DNA from: Mesostigma viride
Taxonomy: Eukaryota; Streptophyta; Mesostigmatophyceae; Mesostigmatales; Mesostigmataceae
DNA: 64,000 nucleotides
NCBI GenBank assembly: GCA_009746045.1
Contig: RPFO01000448.1
Location: 1,397,047-1,461,046, forward strand
Direction: 5' to 3'
Shown: piece after piece, positions 1 to 11,382 of the stretch
Layout of the letters: every line of letters starts with the position of its first letter
Numbering within the stretch: the first letter of the stretch is position 1
Program-made: the position numbers and the translations under genes
The notes under the pieces: generated by a model
Seen by the model: the letters and a program-made list of their open reading frames with translations, nothing else
The model's database searches: none
Told to the model about the DNA's origin: nothing

Positions 1-164
1 GGAGGGAGGAGGGAGGGAGGGAGGGAGGGGGAGGAGGGAGGGAGGGAGGGAGGGAGGGAGGGAGGGAGGGAGGGAGGGAGGGAGGGAGGGAGGAGGGAGG
101 GAGGGAGGGAGGGAGGGAGGAGGGAGGGAGGGAGGGGGAGGGAGGGGGAGGGAGGGAGGGAGGG
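1..164. repeat. (GGGA)n / GGA microsatellite
   Basis: The window opens inside a G-rich tract of GGGA units with scattered GGA slips. It is purine-only on the + strand and may continue to the left of the window. Confidence 0.95.
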
Positions 165-204
165 TTTAGCCACATCGTGTTTTGTTCTTGGATTGATGAC
201 GCAC

Positions 205-1000
205 CGCACGCAACGCTCGTGACCTGCACCCGCAGGCGAAAAAGAACAAACCACAATGATAGCATGGTTGTGAGTGACAATTGACGACATCACGCTACAA
301 GGAGCATGACGCAAAAGGGATTAAAAATCGGCATGAAAAACCTGGTGAAAAATAAGAGGGAGAGGGGGGGAGAGGGAGAGGGAGAGAGAGTCGTCGTTCA
401 GGAAGCCGTCATGACGCAAAATGGGATGAATACTCAACATGCCAGGTGAAAAAAAATTAGGAAAACCACGTACGTAAAATCCCGCAACTCACTCTTGTTG
501 GAGCTGATGCTGCTGTCGTTGTTGTTGTTGTCAGGCCCGTTGTTCTTGATTTAATGATGTAAGTGCTGCTCGTACGCAACGCTCGTGACCTGCACCCGCA
601 GGCGAAAAAGAACGAACCACAATGATAGTATTGTTGTGAGTGACAATTGACGACATCACGCTACAAGGAGCATGACGCAAAAGGGATTTAAAATCGGCAT
701 GAAAAACCTGGTGAAAAATAAGAGGGAGAGGGGGGGAGAGGGAGAGGGAGAGAGAGTCGTCGTTCAGGAAGCCGTCATGACGCAAAATGGGATGAATACT
801 CAACATGCCAGGTGAAAAAAAAAATAGAAAAACCACGTACGTAAAATCCCGCAACTCACTCTTGTTAAAGCTGATGCTGCTGTCGTTGTTGTTGTTGTCA
901 GGCCCGTTGTTCTTGATTTCCAAAGAAGAAAGCCGTGAAGCTGCTCGTACGCATTATGGGGGCTGCACCCGCAGGCGAAAAAGAACGTGGACCACAGTCG
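205..1000 (+). repeat. 366-bp tandem duplication plus partial third copy
   Basis: The segment from about 211 recurs 366 bp downstream: CAACGCTCGTGACC at 211 and 577, CAACATGCCAGG at 435 and 801. A third, partial copy begins near 965 at GCACCCGCAGGCG. Copies carry an internal GA-rich tract and a TTG-rich tract. No protein family is recognisable in any frame. Confidence 0.85.
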
Positions 1001-1091
1001 GTCACTGGACGTGCGGTGGCGGGCGTGGTGGGCGCATCCGGCGGTGCGCGCCTGCAAAACACCGCATCAATTACCTGGGCGGGCTGGGTGC

Positions 1092-1842
1092 GCACCTTCC
1101 AAAGTCCCTGGTGTGTGTCAGTGCAGCGTCGACATGGCATGCGTGGAGGATATGTGCGTACGTACGACGAATCATGTGAAACGACTGGTCCAACCTGAAA
1201 AATTTTAAATTTTTGCCGTGTCCAGTAACGGTCCTAGGTTGCACCCGCGGGACGTTCCGACAGCTGTACAGAAAAGATCACAAAGATACGCCGCGCAACG
1301 ACGCCTGTGCCCGGCAAATCATTTGTGAGCCCGGAACTGAACAGTCACTGCAAATGTCGAGTATTTATTGCTCCACCCCCACAAAAAAGCGTTCCGGACC
1401 TGTTCGAAGCGAAGAGCACTGACAGGGATCGGACCCGAGCCAGATTTGTGTGCGGACCATGATGGCTGGCCTCCCTCACTCCGCAACCTCACTCTGGACG
1501 CAGGTTCGAATCCTGTCAGTGCTATTCGCTTCGAACAGTTCCGGAACGCTTTTTTGGGGGGGGTGGAGCAATAGATTTTCGACGTGTGTAGTGACTGTTC
1601 AGTTCCCGACTCACATTTGCCGGGCACTGGCGTCATTCCGCGGCGTATCTTTCTGATCTATTCTGTACAGCTGCCGGAACGTCCCGCGGGTGCAACCTAG
1701 GACCGTTACTGGACACGGCAAAAATTTAAAATTTTTCAGGTTGGACCAGTCGTTTCACATGATTCGTCGTAGGTACGCAAATATCCTCCACGCATGCCAT
1801 GTCGACGCTGCACTGACACACACCAGGGACTTTGGAAGGTGC
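1092..1842. mobile_element. foldback (long inverted repeat) element
   Basis: Two arms of about 335-345 bp (about 1092-1430 and 1500-1842) are near-perfect reverse complements around a roughly 70-bp centre. Landmarks include AAATTTTTGCCGTG at about 1210 mirrored by CACGGCAAAAATTT near 1714, and GCATGCGTGG mirrored by CCACGCATGC. It has no transposase and looks like a MITE or foldback element. The inner edge of the right arm carries GGTTCGAATCC, a perfect tRNA B-box. I could not identify a convincing target-site duplication. Confidence 0.8.
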
Positions 1843-1964
1843 CGTAAGAATTGTCTTGCGAAATGAAAGCTTAGCCGTATGCACTGTTCTGAAAAAATCT
1901 GATTTGTAAAAATGGAGAAAAAAAAAAAAAGGGAAAAAAACTAAAAAAAAAAATCCTCCCGAAA

Positions 1965-2310
1965 ACTGACATGCCGCAAAAAGGATTCGACACGGCGACT
2001 GCCGGTCTCATCCAGGTATTGGAGTAGGGTGTAGATCCCCACCGGGGGTGTAGATCCCCCTGCTATTCGCTCGAACAGTTCTGGATGTATCATTCTACAT
2101 GCTATTGTACAATATATAGTGGTAACGGAGAATAAAAAATGAAGAGACGACAAAAATGCCTTTGCACCAATAGGAGTCGACACTGCGTGTTCAGACTCCA
2201 AGTATTCGGGCACCCACACCTGCCGGGGGAGTACATTGTAATGCTATTCACTAGAACAGTTCCGGATGTAGCGTTAGTGATGATGTTGTACAATATATTC
2301 CAATCACGTT
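1965..2310 (+). repeat. pair of diverged ~180-bp repeats
   Basis: Two diverged copies each contain TGCTATTC, a GAACAGTTC-like core and a TTGTACAATATAT segment (about 2060-2115 and 2241-2300). A related stretch, TGCTATTCGCTTCGAACAG, lies in the right arm of the foldback element near 1519. They are probably eroded relatives of that element. Confidence 0.45.
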
Positions 2311-2344
2311 TGTCAGACACGTTGTACATGTATATTCCATCATG

Positions 2345-3467
2345 ATCGCAGGATTAGTAACTACTGGGCTACAAATAGGCGCGAGATGGGAAGCGGCGCG
2401 GCGCGAATGCCAGTAGACATTTCCGCGATATTTTTAGGTCTGCTGCTAGAGCTAGATGTGCTCTACGCCCTGATACCGGACATCACTATGTTTCGACCAA
2501 GACTACAGGGACTAATTAACGGTTACAGTACAGGGGGTACCCAGGTCCACCGGGACGAAAGTGAATGTAAAATAATTACGAACATGCATATTCGAGGCTA
2601 TGGCGGTGCAGAAAACTGATTGGTGTAGGAGCATCGATGCATGGATTCGTTCCAAATTTTGTAGGCATTATTTGTGCGTTGTAAAGATGCTGTAGCCGCA
2701 GTCGCGCAACATTTACTGAGGTGCGCAATCATCTCGGTCTGGGTTTTACTGCGTCAACGCGTGTTTATTGTGACGGGAGTGACAATGAAGCTAGCACTTG
2801 TTATCGGCGGCTTTATAATTGAATATTTCGCATCGAGTAAATTTGTTACGATGTATTTCGAATATTTCATTAGTGTCGTGGGCCAGGAAAGTCTTGACGC
2901 ATCGGCCCTGTCGTCAGCTTGCTAGCTGTCCTTGAGCCTTTTTTTTTGCGGTTTCGACCTGGCGTAGTTTAGTGTCCCTGCGGTTACCGTCGACAAGATA
3001 AAGTCGTCGTATCACTCGGTAAGTAATCTCGGACTCATTGTTGAAGGTTTGGGATGTCAAATTTGCTTCGTTACTACTTTTCTGTAATTGTTTGTGGTGG
3101 TGGTTGCGCACAGCCATTACGGTCAGATTTTCATCAGTTTTGTGCATGATTGGCTGCGTCTGCACCAAATATACTAGAATAATGATTGATGTTACATGTA
3201 AATAAGTTCTATATGGTATCATGATGGTTTCTATAGCCTAAATCCTTAAGAATAGATGGTATCCTGGCCTGTTTTTGGTTAGCCTTTTAGCTTTGTTAGT
3301 ATGGCTGTTGTGCAGTCACCCCATCTGTCTTCATGTAACACCTGTGGAGGTCCCAGTGCCCTGCTTGCATTCAAAAGAAGGTCCATGAGTTGTCTCTGTG
3401 TCATTTCATCTCAGGCAAGCATATGGAGGTCATTTTTTATGTTGTGGATGCATGGGCTACGTAGATG
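2345..3467. other. no gene recognised
   Basis: Mixed-composition sequence with short open frames only (up to about 100 codons). None shows a known family, domain or convincing splice context. I see no RNA gene or repeat. Confidence 0.5.
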
Positions 3468-4127
3468 CGGGTCCTGGCGCTGCATCGCTGGATTCCTGGA
3501 TGTTTTTAAGCAAGTTTGTATGTAATTAGGCTGGCTTGCTGCAGCGCGTGGCCCACAACCTGTCGGGAAGGTGTAATGCTTTTATTTCCATGCTTCTCTG
3601 AAATTTCTTTTGCTTTATAGACAGTTGTGTTCGAGGAAATTCACGCGGTCTTCCTAAGCAGCGGCATCATTTTCCCCAGACACTGACGAGCTGGCACCTG
3701 TCTCCTAAAGAGAGCGGCTCGTGCTTGTTAGAAAGGAGGCAGTGTGCATTTTGCGGGACACAATGCTTTGGTGGCACATGCGTCAGGTAGGCTGTTCCAA
3801 TGGTCTCTTCACCTTTCCCACTGAGTAAATGTTAGCATTTGTCATGCTAACCAGAGCAGCTAGCCACAGGTTGGCTGGATAAAAAGTCAGCTTATTTTCT
3901 CTTTATATACTGCGTGTGTGGTCCTCCACGTGTCCGGCTTGTTGGGCATTTTGGAAGAGGGTTTATAATGTGTTGTTGGGTGGAACAACTTGGTAGTTGG
4001 CACAAAATCACACATTATTAGCCTGAGATAGGCATGACATATGCTGCTCAGGCGTGTCGTCCTACCAGCCTTGTTGTTAAGGGTAGACTCACAAGGCTGG
4101 CTGTGCCGATGGAGGGGTGGGGCGTGC

Positions 4128-4530
4128 TAGCCCCCCCCCACACCCACGCATGCATGCTAGCCCCCCACACACACCCACGCATGCATGCCAGCCCCCATAC
4201 ACACCCACGCATGCATGCCAGCCCCCCCCCACACTTACGCATGCATGCTAGCCCCCCACACACACCCACGCATGCATGCCAGCCCCCCCCCACACCCACG
4301 CATGCATGCCAGCCCCCCCCCACACTTACGCATGCATGCTAGCCCCCCACACACACCCACGCATGCATGCCAGCCCCCCCCAACACCCACGCATGCAGGC
4401 TAGCCCAACCCCACACCCACGCATGCATGCCAGCCCACCCCCACACCCACGCGTGCATGCCAGCCCACCCCCACACCCACGCATGCATGCCAGCCCACCC
4501 CCACACCCACGCGTGCATGCCAGCCCACCC
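4128..4530 (+). repeat. CACACCCACGCATGCATGC minisatellite, left copy
   Basis: About 13 units of roughly 30-35 bp. Each combines a C-run, CACACCCACG and the self-complementary GCATGC. The reverse complement lies at 15815-16318. Variant units (ACTTACGC, ACGCGTGC) are shared by both arms in mirrored order. Confidence 0.9.
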
Positions 4531-4799
4531 CTAGCTTGAGCGTGCTTGTAAAGTTTTTGCATGGTTTATTAAAATGAGTGGAATATGTATTTATTGCATT
4601 AAATGTTAATTTTATCATGAATGAAAATGGTCAACATTGCCGAAGTGCCCCTAAATTGCTCAATATTGTGTGCTCAAGAATTCAATGAGGATTGTCATCA
4701 TGGAAACCCGCACAAATTCACGATTCCGGGCATGCATGTGAAAGTATCAAGAACAATTTTCAATTAAGAATGGTATCTCATTGTTCCAGGAATCAATAT

Positions 4800-6541
4800 G
4801 ACTCCATGTACGTAGACAAGCCATGATGACCCCATGGGAGCCTAAATCCTCATCATTAAATACATAAATGCCACCCATGTACGTAGACGGGCCATGATGA
4901 CACCAATGGAGCCTGAATCCTCATCATTAATTACATAAATGCCAACCATGTACATACACGGGCAATGATGACACCATGGGAGCCTGAATCCTCATCATTA
5001 AATACATAAATGCCAACCATGTACGTAGGCCAGCCATGATGACACTATGGGAGCCTGAATCCTCATCATTAATTTCATACATGCCAACAACACGTAGACG
5101 GGCCATAATGACACCACGGGAGCCTGAATCCTCATCATTTATTTTATGAGACATCCATGTACGTAGGCCAGCCATGATGACACCATGGGAGCCTGAATCC
5201 TCATCATTTTTTTTCTGAGACATCCATGTACGTAGGCCAGCCATGATGACACCATGGGAGCCTGAATCCTCATCATTAAATACATACATGCCATCCATGT
5301 ACGTAGACAGGCCATGATGACACCATGGGAGCCTGAATCCTCATCATTAATTACATAAATGCCAACCATGTACGTAGACGGGCCATGATGACACCATGGG
5401 AGCCTGAATCCTCATCATTTTTTTTATGAGACATCCATGTACGTAGGCCAGCCATGATGACACCATGGGAGCCTGAATCCTCGTCATTTTTTTTTCTTTG
5501 ACATCCATGTACGTAGACGGGCCATGATGACACCATGGGAGCCTGAATCCTCATCATTAATTACATACATGCCAACAATGTAGGTAGACAAGCCATGATG
5601 ACACCATGGGAGCCTGAATCCTCATCATTTTTTTAATGAGACATCCATGTACATACGTAGGCCAGCCATGATGACACCATGGGAGCCTGAATCCTCATCA
5701 TTTTTTTTTCTTTGACATCCATGTACGTAGGCCAGCCATTAATTAATTAATTAATTAGACTCGTGCTCCCGTTGGGGAGTCACGGAGCATTAACCCCGAT
5801 GAATGGATGGATGGGTGCAAACATGCCTACCGGTCTAATCTATCTACATTGGCTACATACTACATCTAGCAACATTCTAACTACATCATCTATCTAGGCA
5901 GCCGCACGCTGCCCTAGGGGGAGCTATCTAGCGTGCCTCCCGTGGGATTGCACACGCGGGCCAGCCATGATGACACCATGGGAGCCTGAATCCTCCTCAT
6001 TAATTACATAAATGCCAACCATGTAGGTAGACAAGCCATGATGACCCCATGGGAGCCTGAATCCTCATCATTAATTACATAAATGCCATCCATGTACGTA
6101 GACGGGCCATGATGACACCATGGGAGCCTGAATCCTCATCATTAATTACATAAATGCCATTCATGTACGTAGACGGGCCATGATGACACCATGGGAGCCT
6201 GAATCCTCATCATTAAAAAATTTCTTTGACATCCATGTACGTAGGCCAGCCATGATGACACCATGGGAGCCTGAATCCTCATCATTGATTACATACATGC
6301 CATCCATGTACGTAGACGGGCCATGATGACACCATGGGAGCCTGAATCCTCATCATTTACTATTCCTTGACATCCATGTACGTAGGCCAGCCATGGAGAC
6401 ACCATGGGAGCCTGAATCCTCCTCGTTAATTACATAAATGCCAACCATGTACGTAGACAAGCCATGATGACACCATGGGAGCCTGAATCCTCATCATTTA
6501 CTATTCCTTGACATCCATGTACGTAGACGGGCCATGGAGAC
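4800..6541 (-). repeat. ~75-bp satellite, left array (minus orientation)
   Basis: About 20 monomers of roughly 70-78 bp. Each has GATGACACCATGGGAGCC, then GAATCCTCATCATT, a variable linker and CATGTACGTAG. The linkers fall into classes: TTACATAAATGCCA, poly-T with GAGACATC, TTTCTTTGACATC and ACTATTCCTTGACATC. The array carries a 219-bp insertion (5740-5958) and ends at the retrotransposon, whose TSD lies in a monomer. Confidence 0.95.
5740..5958 (-). mobile_element. 219-bp SINE/LINE-like insertion with 10-bp TSD
   Basis: Non-satellite DNA is flanked by the direct repeat GGCCAGCCAT (5730-5739 and 5959-5968). Read on the minus strand it ends with a stem-loop CTCCC-CAAC-GGGAG (5766-5779) followed by a (TTAA)n tail (5740-5757). 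That is the arrangement of a 3'-end-primed retroelement. It has no coding capacity. The TSD could partly reflect the array sequence, because GGCCAGCCAT is a normal monomer motif. Confidence 0.65.
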
Positions 6542-7284
6542 TGTCAGCCGTAGTGGGCCAAGGCAGTCTCGGCACTAGTTTTTGGCTGTGAGTTAGCCTA
6601 ATTAGTGGGACGACACAACTGTACTTATCCAGACTATTTAATTCGTGCTGCGGATTTTTAGTGCTGCGTTTCAGGTCCGAGATACTGTACGGATCATACT
6701 TTTGAGACCCGTTGTAATTGTTTTTGGGTCCGGACTATATGTGGAGTGCTACAAAATATTGTACCGGTGCTGGTGTGGCACCGACGGTACATCTTGGATT
6801 GCTTATGCTGCCACCGTACGTTATGCAGCAGGATCCGCGCTTCGCGCAGATCTTAGGGACGTTGGTACTGTTTCTGGTTTTTCACCTATGTGAGTGATTT
6901 TGTCTAAGTCCGAGCTTGTGGCGCATGTCTGAGAAAGAAATCATAAGAATGGTAGAGTATCAGACGCGGCGCAATTTTTCAGTCCTTTGTGCATGTATGC
7001 ATGCACATGTGTGCTTGAATGCATCCGACCACCTAGAACGCGCCGCCACGTATCATACGGCTGTGATCTGTTTGTGTCGTGACCTGTCCTTTGGGCGGCG
7101 TAGCATTTAGCCTAGGCACTGCTCCTTGGCAACTCACGCTCATGCCTTATTTTCACACGTTTTTCACCATAAAAGACGTGAAATGTGGGCGTCGGCATTT
7201 GTGATTTAATGCTTGTCTTTTAAGCGTTATTTAATAACCAAGATCAATTTCCTCCGATCACCTTGGTTCAGTGCAAATGCAACA
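6542..7284 (+). repeat. 5' LTR (743 bp)
   Basis: Direct repeat of 8935-9677 with TG...CA ends. A CATAAAAGACG stretch near 7168 could be the promoter TATA element (inference). Two short open frames inside (6645-6893 and 6916-7110) are identical in the 3' LTR and are not considered genes. Confidence 0.93.
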
Positions 7285-7296
7285 TGGTATCGAGCC
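7285..7296 (+). other. primer-binding site
   Basis: TGGTATCGAGCC starts immediately after the 5' LTR. It resembles the initiator-tRNA-Met site used by plant Copia elements (TGGTATCAGAGC) but differs after TGGTATC. The host initiator tRNA may differ, or another tRNA may prime. Confidence 0.75.
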
Positions 7297-7654
7297 AGAA
7301 AGTGACAGGCAAAATCTGGTGAAGCCAAGCTCCATCCACTTCACCTTGTCCAAGACTGTGAGGGGGACGCCCCACATTTACGTTGCAGTCTTTGGATGCG
7401 CCTTTTTCGCTTCTTCTTGTTGAAATCGTGCCACCCAAGTTGTGGGAGGTGTTCTTCTTGAGGGAACTGCAGTGTTCTGCTGAAAGTGTAAGACCCTTGG
7501 CATAAGGGCCACTTGAGTATTGGGAAGTTTGTCTTTATTCTTGAAGCATCCTTCCTGTGGAGACGTTTTTTGAGATAAAACGTTTTTCTGTTCTTCCTGG
7601 GCAGTAAAGAATCTGGTTTTTTCTGCAACATTTTTAGTGGGGAGAAACTTGTCT

Positions 7655-7933
7655 ATGCAAAGGGATTTGACCACTGCTTTGTGGTGTCCTAGAGCTGCTG
7701 GAGATCCTATTGTTATTCCGAATCCTGATTACAACACCGGCCATCAGGGGGTATCCCCTTCTCCAAACAGAGCATCTGTGGAAGTACAGTATAGGGGTAC
7801 CTGTTTTAACTGGGAGATTGTGTGCACCCCTAGAACTCTGCGCCGTTTGGCGGAGTTTTTAGATCAACTCATCCCTGAGGAGCCCACAGTTGTTCCTGAG
7901 AATCCTACAGTGAGACCTACCGGCGAGGAGTGA
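7655..7933 (+). CDS. small ORF preceding gag in the retrotransposon
   Basis: A 92-residue frame from the ATG at 7655 to TGA at 7931-7933; the open frame extends upstream to a GTG at 7637. No domain is recognised. The product is rich in proline and charged residues near its C-terminus. Its stop lies two bases before the gag ATG (7936) in a different frame. A ribosome finishing here could reinitiate on gag, or this could be a leader peptide without function. The position inside a recent element and the long open frame make translation plausible, but I have no family evidence. Confidence 0.45.
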   Translation: MQRDLTTALWCPRAAGDPIVIPNPDYNTGHQGVSPSPNRASVEVQYRGTCFNWEIVCTPRTLRRLAEFLDQLIPEEPTVVPENPTVRPTGEE

Positions 7934-7935
7934 CA

Positions 7936-8928
7936 ATGGCAGCCAACGCAGCAGTAGCAGCAGCTACCAGCATCGGGGCCTTCATCAGTGCTGCTGATAA
8001 GTTACCAAAGTTTGATGGTGTGGATCCCCGTAAGTGGGAGGCAACGAATGTCCGCTTTACCCGTTTGCTGAAAGCCTTTAACCTACATGGGGTAATCACG
8101 GGTGAGATCGAGGACGATGGCAAGGACGCGGCAGTTCAGGCCGCGATGGGCATCTTTTTAGATGGCCTGGCTCTTATGCTGGTCAAGAATGTGACCAGTG
8201 CAAAACAGGCATGGGAGCTCCTGATGAAGAGGTTTGGTCACCACCGTACGACTGAGACCTATCAGGATGAACTGCGTCGCAAGCTTCGTTCCAAGGAGCC
8301 TGCACCAGTGGACAAGCCCCTCAATGAGTTTCTGGCAGCGAGGGAGCTGACGCGCGAGGAGTACGTCCAGGAGCTGGACGGGCGTTTTGACGACCAGGAC
8401 ATGGTCCTCTCTACTCATGATCTCATGCCCGCTGCGATCCGGGTGATGATGGCAGCACAGGATGTACGCATCACCACACTCACGTGGGATGAGTACAAGG
8501 CACGTGTGCTGAGGATTGAGGACAGCATCAAGGCCCAGGCGGCCATCATGCGCAACACAGGCGGGGGGAAGCAGGGAGACACCAGGGACACCAGTTCTCT
8601 GGCTGGCGTCTTTGCTACCATGGCGATGGAGGACGGGAAGAAGGGTGGCTGTTTTCACTGCGGCAAACCGGGCCACAAGGTCGCAAACTGTTTCAAGAAG
8701 CACCCTCACCTTCGCAAGGGGGGGAAGGACGGAGAGGCCAAGGCGCAGGCCAACTTGACGTCCACCCCTGCTCAGCAGGAGGCACTGGACGTGCCCCCTG
8801 GTTTTGTTTTCCACACTGGGGTGGAGGCCCCGCTGACCAACTGTAGTATCTGTTCAGTGGTGCGTTGCTCCAGGGGCGCCCTGGCCACCATACTTTTTCG
8901 AGTCATTGTTTCCAGCTTGTCCCACTAA
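7936..8928 (+). CDS. gag: Gag polyprotein of Copia-type retrotransposon
   Basis: A 330-residue Gag. The N-terminal half matches the Ty1/Copia gag layout (UBN2/Retrotran_gag family): K-F-D-G near residue 17, R-K-W near 24, and an A-W-E-L-L segment around 92 followed by a helix-rich region. A CCHC zinc knuckle, C-F-H-C-G-K-P-G-H-K-V-A-N-C, lies at residues 239-252 and would bind the element RNA. I chose the ATG at 7936 because the frame has no earlier ATG, only a GTG two codons upstream. The stop codon overlaps the polypurine tract. No pol follows, so the product is expected to build particles using enzymes supplied by a full-length relative. Confidence 0.88.
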   Translation: MAANAAVAAATSIGAFISAADKLPKFDGVDPRKWEATNVRFTRLLKAFNLHGVITGEIEDDGKDAAVQAAMGIFLDGLALMLVKNVTSAKQAWELLMKRFGHHRTTETYQDELRRKLRSKEPAPVDKPLNEFLAARELTREEYVQELDGRFDDQDMVLSTHDLMPAAIRVMMAAQDVRITTLTWDEYKARVLRIEDSIKAQAAIMRNTGGGKQGDTRDTSSLAGVFATMAMEDGKKGGCFHCGKPGHKVANCFKKHPHLRKGGKDGEAKAQANLTSTPAQQEALDVPPGFVFHTGVEAPLTNCSICSVVRCSRGALATILFRVIVSSLSH

Positions 8929-8934
8929 GGGGGG
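8927..8934 (+). other. polypurine tract
   Basis: AAGGGGGG abuts the 3' LTR and overlaps the gag stop. It is the expected primer for plus-strand synthesis. Confidence 0.8.
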
Positions 8935-9677
8935 TGTCAGCCGTAGTGGGCCAAGGCAGTCTCGGCACTAGTTTTTGGCTGTGAGTTAGCCTAATTAGTG
9001 GGACGACACAACTGTACTTATCCAGACTATTTAATTCGTGCTGCGGATTTTTAGTGCTGCGTTTCAGGTCCGAGATACTGTACGGATCATACTTTTGAGA
9101 CCCGTTGTAATTGTTTTTGGGTCCGGACTATATGTGGAGTGCTACAAAATATTGTACCGGTGCTGGTGTGGCACCGACGGTACATCTTGGATTGCTTATG
9201 CTGCCACCGTACGTTATGCAGCAGGATCCGCGCTTCGCGCAGATCTTAGGGACGTTGGTACTGTTTCTGGTTTTTCACCTATGTGAGTGATTTTGTCTAA
9301 GTCCGAGCTTGTGGCGCATGTCTGAGAAAGAAATCATAAGAATGGTAGAGTATCAGACGCGGCGCAATTTTTCAGTCCTTTGTGCATGTATGCATGCACA
9401 TGTGTGCTTGAATGCATCCGACCACCTAGAACGCGCCGCCACGTATCATACGGCTGTGATCTGTTTGTGTCGTGACCTGTCCTTTGGGCGGCGTAGCATT
9501 TAGCCTAGGCACTGCTCCTTGGCAACTCACGCTCATGCCTTATTTTCACACGTTTTTCACCATAAAAGACGTGAAATGTGGGCGTCGGCATTTGTGATTT
9601 AATGCTTGTCTTTTAAGCGTTATTTAATAACCAAGATCAATTTCCTCCGATCACCTTGGTTCAGTGCAAATGCAACA
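8935..9677 (+). repeat. 3' LTR (743 bp)
   Basis: Same length and sequence as 6542-7284 as far as I can see, ending in CAACA and followed by the TSD GAGAC. Confidence 0.93.
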
Positions 9678-11382
9678 GAGACACCAATGGAGCCTGAATC
9701 CTCATCATTAATTACATGGATGGCATTTATGTATTTAATGATGAGGATTCAGGCTCCTATGGTGTCATCATGGCTTGTCTACCTACATGGTTGGCATTTA
9801 TGTAACCTGAATCCTCTCATTAAAAAAATGAAGAGGATTCAGGCTCCATTGGTGTCATCATGGCTGGCCTACGTACATGGATGTCAAGGAATAGTAAATG
9901 ATGAGGATTCAGGCTCCCATGGTGTCATCATGGCTTGTCTACGTACATGGTTGGCATTTATGTAATTAATGAGGAGGATTCAGGCTCCCATGGTGTCTCC
10001 ATGGCTGGCCTACGTACATGGATGGCATTTATGTAATTAATGAGGAGGATTTAGGCTCCCATGGTGTCATCATCGCCCGTCTACGTACATGGATGGCATT
10101 TATGTAATTAACGAGGAGGATTCAGGCTCCCATGGTGTCATCATGGCCCGTCTACGTACATGGATGTCAAGGAATAGTAAATGATGAGGATTCAGGCTCC
10201 CATGGTGTCTCCATGGCCCGTCTACGTACATGAATGGCAAGTATGTAATTAATGATGAGGATTCAGGCTCCCATGGTGTCATCATGGCCTGTCTACGTAC
10301 ATGGATGGCATGTATGTATTTAATGATGAGGATTCAGGCTCCCATGGTGTCTCCATGGCTGGCCTACGTACATGGATGGCATTTATGTAATTAATGAGGA
10401 GGATTTAGGCTCCCATGGTGTCATCAATGCCCGTCTACGTACATGGTTGGCATTTATGTAATTAATGATGAGGATTCAGGCTCCCATGGTGTCATCATGG
10501 CCCGTCTACGTACATGGATGTCAAGGAATAGTAAATGATGAGGATTCAGGCTCCCATGGTGTCATCATGGCTTGTCTACGTACATGGTTAACATTTCTGT
10601 AATTAATGAGGAGGATTCAGGCTCCCATGGTGTCTCCATGGCTGGCCTACGTACATGGATGTCAAGGAATAGTAAATGATGAGGATTCAGGCTCCCATGG
10701 TGTCATCATGGCCTGTCTACGTACATGGATGGCATGTATGTAATTAATGATGAGGATTCAGGCCTGTGGTGTCATCATGGCTTGTCTACGTACATGGTTG
10801 GCATTTATGTAATTAATGAGGAGGATTCAGGCTCCCATGGTGTCATCATGGCTTGTCTACGTACATGGTTGGCATTTATGTAATTAATGATGAGGATTCA
10901 GGCTCCCATGGTGTCTCCATGGCTGGCCTACGTACATGAATGGCATTTATGTAATTAATGATGAGGATTCAGGCTCCCATGGTGTCATCATGGCCCGTCT
11001 ACGTACATGGATGGCATTTATGTAATTAATGATGAGGATTCAGGCTCCCATGGGGTCATCATGGCTTGTCTACCTACATGGCTGGCATTTATGTAATTAA
11101 TGAGGAGGATTCAGGCTCCCATGGTGTCTCCATGGCTGGCCTACGTACATGGATGTCAAGGAATAGTAAATGATGAGGATTCAGGCTCCCATGGTGTCAT
11201 CATGGCCCGTCTACGTACATGGATGGCATTTATGTAATTATTGATGAGGATTCAGGCTCCCATGGTGTCATCATGGCCCGTGTACGTACATGGATGGCAT
11301 TTATGTAATTAATGATGAGGATTCAGGCTCCCATGGTGTCATCATGGCCCGTGTACGTACATGAATGGCATTCATGTAATTA

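Larger units (their letters stand above)
6542..9677 (+). mobile_element. non-autonomous Copia-type LTR retrotransposon
   Basis: Complete element of 3136 bp. It has two 743-bp LTRs beginning TGTCAG and ending CAACA, a primer-binding site directly after the 5' LTR, a polypurine tract directly before the 3' LTR, and a 5-bp TSD GAGAC (6537-6541 and 9678-9682). The interior of 1650 bp encodes a Ty1/Copia-type Gag but no protease, integrase, reverse transcriptase or RNase H. It must therefore be mobilised in trans. The LTRs look identical by eye, implying a recent insertion into the satellite. Confidence 0.93.

Noticed and set aside
1319-1636. Minus-strand frame containing L-T-G-F-E-P
   Set aside because: G-F-E-P is the usual antisense reading of a tRNA T-loop (GGTTCGAATCC); the frame is inside a foldback element.
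7341-7674. Minus-strand basic frames of 96-98 codons in the retrotransposon leader
   Set aside because: Antisense to the element leader, with no family similarity; gag on the plus strand explains the region.
8158-8814. Minus-strand 218-codon frame over gag
   Set aside because: Antisense shadow; the plus-strand Gag has a clear CCHC knuckle and gag-family motifs.
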